From positions 1 through 6,298 of the forward strand of contig QGSR01000116.1 in the NCBI GenBank assembly GCA_003387805.1: a stretch of DNA of 6,298 nt, given 5' to 3'. A program made the position numbers and the translations under genes. The stretch comes from Bacillota bacterium (GTDB taxonomy: Bacteria > Bacillota > Limnochordia > Limnochordales > ZCTH02-B6). Under the pieces are notes generated by a model. That model was not told the origin of the DNA. It did no database searches and saw only the letters and a list, made by a program, of their open reading frames with translations. Each line of letters starts with the position of its first letter. Positions within the stretch are counted from its first letter, which is position 1. Below, in pieces: positions 5,300 to 6,298 of the stretch.

Positions 5300-5349
5300 C
5301 CGCTGGTTCCGCGCGGAAAGCGCCCTGGCGCTCCGCCCAGGAACAGCGG
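5300..5349 (-). other. Hairpin in the spoVAC-spoVAD gap
   Basis: CCGCTG (5300-5305) and TTCC (5307-5310) pair with GGAACAGCGG (5340-5349), giving 10 bp with one bulged base (5306). The loop holds a smaller palindrome, AGCGCCCTGGCGCT. There is no T-run. It sits in the only long gap inside the operon (5275-5364) and could adjust the relative amounts of spoVAC and spoVAD mRNA. Confidence 0.45.
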
Positions 5350-5364
5350 CCGGCGCCGCCGAGA

Positions 5365-5832
5365 TCAGCCGGCGGCCAGCCGCAGCAGCGTTGCGACCAG
5401 CCCGGTCAAAATGCCGGCCACGATGCCGTAGACGATAACGGGCCCGGCGATAACGAACATTTTGGCCGCCATGCCGAGCACCATGCCCTCCCGGCGAAAG
5501 TCGATGGCGGCGGCCGCCATGCTGTTGGCGAACCCTGTGATAGGCACCGCGGCGCCCATGCCGCCCAACTCGCCCAGATGGTCATACACGCCCAGCGCCG
5601 TCAACAACACGCCGGCGGAAATCATCGTGGCCAGCGTCAGAGCGATGGCTTCCACTTCGGTGGGCTGCCGCTGGCGGAAGTAATCGAAGACAAACTGGCC
5701 TGCGAAACAAATGGAGCCGCCCACGAGAAACGCGCGGCTGATCAGGAGGGGTACGTTGGGCTTCGGGGCCCACTGCGCCACCAGCCGGGCATAGTCTTTC
5801 GCCCCTTCGATGGCGGTTTGGTCGCGATCCAC
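5365..5832 (-). CDS. spoVAC: Stage V sporulation protein AC
   Basis: SpoVAC is a small polytopic membrane protein of the spore inner membrane; in Bacillus it behaves as a mechanosensitive channel for DPA release. The product here has 155 residues against about 150 in Bacillus. RAFLVGGSICFAGQ at 33-46 matches the family's first membrane helix. Further hydrophobic segments are at about 62-84, 92-110 and 125-150, and the conserved GVYDHLGELGGMGAAVPITG lies at 81-100. I chose the GTG start at VDRDQTAIEG because GGGAGG lies eight bases before it and the length then fits. A longer version reaching to 5940 would add 36 Arg/Pro-rich residues unlike the family. It is the first spoVA gene here; SpoVAA, SpoVAB and SpoVAF do not precede it, as in many Clostridia with the three-gene core. 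Confidence 0.94.
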   Translation of the reverse strand: MDRDQTAIEGAKDYARLVAQWAPKPNVPLLISRAFLVGGSICFAGQFVFDYFRQRQPTEVEAIALTLATMISAGVLLTALGVYDHLGELGGMGAAVPITGFANSMAAAAIDFRREGMVLGMAAKMFVIAGPVIVYGIVAGILTGLVATLLRLAAG

Positions 5833-5871
5833 GGTCGTCACCTCCCTGGCGCTGCGGTGGAACAGAACATG

Positions 5872-5887
5872 GCCGCGCGAACGCGGC
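5872..5887 (-). other. UUCG-loop hairpin in the region upstream of spoVAC
   Basis: On the minus strand GCCGCG-TTCG-CGCGGC forms a perfect 6-bp stem capped by a UUCG loop, about 40 bases before the spoVAC start. It lies in the 160-bp folD-spoVAC gap (5833-5992), where I looked for a sigma-G promoter (GAATA, then CATNNTA) and found only a GGAATA without a matching -10. It may protect the mRNA 5' end or end folD transcription, although no T-run follows. Confidence 0.4.
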
Positions 5888-5968
5888 GCGGGGCGTTGTC
5901 GTGCTGGGCGTGCGGGCGCGCCGCGGCCGCGCGGCACCAATCCGCCCGCTAGTATTCCGCACCAGGGA

Positions 5969-6006
5969 AAAGGTTACGCGCCGGAGGAAAGGCTACACGC
6001 CGGAGG
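5969..6006. repeat. 19-bp imperfect tandem duplication over the folD stop codon
   Basis: Unit 1 (5969-5987) and unit 2 (5988-6006) are adjacent and agree at 17 of 19 positions; the shared core is CGCCGGAGG. Unit 2 encodes the last folD codons (SSGV) and the stop; unit 1 lies just past it. The duplicated unit length is not a multiple of three, so the copy is out of frame and does not extend the protein. Confidence 0.75.
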
Positions 6007-6298
6007 AGAGACGGGTGAGGTTCTTGCGCAGGCGGGCAGCTTGCACGGTATTGGCCAGGAGCATGGCGATGGTCATGGGCCCCACACCGCCGGGCACGGG
6101 CGTAATCCAGCCCGCGACCTGGCGGGCCGCTTCGAAGTCGACGTCGCCCACCAGGCTGCCGTCTTCCAGGCGGTTGATGCCCACGTCGATAACGGCCGCG
6201 CCCGGCTTGATCCAGTCGGCCTTCACCATGCGCGGCCGGCCCACGGCGGCTACCAGAATATCGGCTTCCCGGCAAATGGAAGGAAGATCACGAGGGCG
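5993..6298 (-). CDS. folD: Bifunctional methylenetetrahydrofolate dehydrogenase/cyclohydrolase FolD, C-terminal part
   Basis: Only the last 101 residues are in the window; the gene begins beyond position 6298. FolD interconverts 5,10-methylene-, methenyl- and 10-formyl-tetrahydrofolate with NADP in the cytosol. The visible part is the NADP-binding domain. It runs [20 protein letters not shown], then [20 protein letters not shown], then VGDVDFEA, and the hallmark signature [17 protein letters not shown]. The C-terminus, NLTRLSSGV, has the usual length. It is transcribed toward spoVAC, 160 bp away, so the spoVA genes may have their own promoter. A 19-bp tandem duplication lies across the stop codon. 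Confidence 0.97.
   Translation of the reverse strand, partial: RPRDLPSICREADILVAAVGRPRMVKADWIKPGAAVIDVGINRLEDGSLVGDVDFEAARQVAGWITPVPGGVGPMTIAMLLANTVQAARLRKNLTRLSSGV

Noticed and set aside
4621..5952. 443-residue + strand ORF
   Set aside because: It is the complement of spoVAD and spoVAC, which carry clear family motifs; the His/Gly/Arg-rich product is a shadow.
5833..5992. Sigma-G promoter for spoVAC
   Set aside because: A GGAATA is present on the minus strand, but no CATNNTA lies 17-18 bases downstream; CATGTT nearer the gene has no matching -35.
1..6298. CRISPR array, tRNA or rRNA genes, insertion sequences
   Set aside because: No regularly spaced direct repeats, tRNA-like arms, rRNA segments or transposase motifs were seen on either strand.

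Overview
The window looks like chromosomal DNA of a GC-rich, menaquinone-using, endospore-forming Firmicute, perhaps of a Symbiobacterium- or Thermaerobacter-like lineage. The spore-specific genes spoVAC, spoVAD and spoVAE show spore formation. A Rex redox repressor with menG and a long-chain prenyl synthase shows a menaquinone respiratory chain. Third codon positions are almost all G or C. The lineage is inferred from these traits only.

Layout. Positions 1-2662 are transcribed leftward (- strand). From a good sigma-A promoter at 2697-2726 they run rex, menG, hepT, then a possible further open frame that leaves the window at position 1. This forms a redox-sensing and menaquinone operon. A short divergent region (2703-2835) leads to a + strand gene (2836-3456) for an unrecognised small membrane protein with arginine clusters, a tyrosine/glycine-rich segment and an RGG-like motif.

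Eight bases after that gene's stop codon is the most interesting object here: a 300-nt stretch (3465-3764) with no convincing ORF. A perfect 14-bp inverted repeat closes it, and it holds three long hairpins (76, 63 and 77 nt). About 104 base pairs can be drawn by hand. Around 19 of them are G.U pairs only if the + strand is the RNA, against one A.C mismatch, so it is probably a large structured + strand RNA. I do not recognise its class. It may work with the Arg/Tyr/Gly-rich membrane protein just upstream, in loose analogy to OLE RNA and its membrane protein partner, but that link is inference.

Positions 3893-6298 are again leftward: folD (3' part only), spoVAC, spoVAD, spoVAE. This is the compact three-gene spoVA core that moves dipicolinic acid (DPA) across the spore inner membrane. 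The spoVA gaps contain GC-rich hairpins, and a 19-bp tandem duplication covers the folD stop codon.
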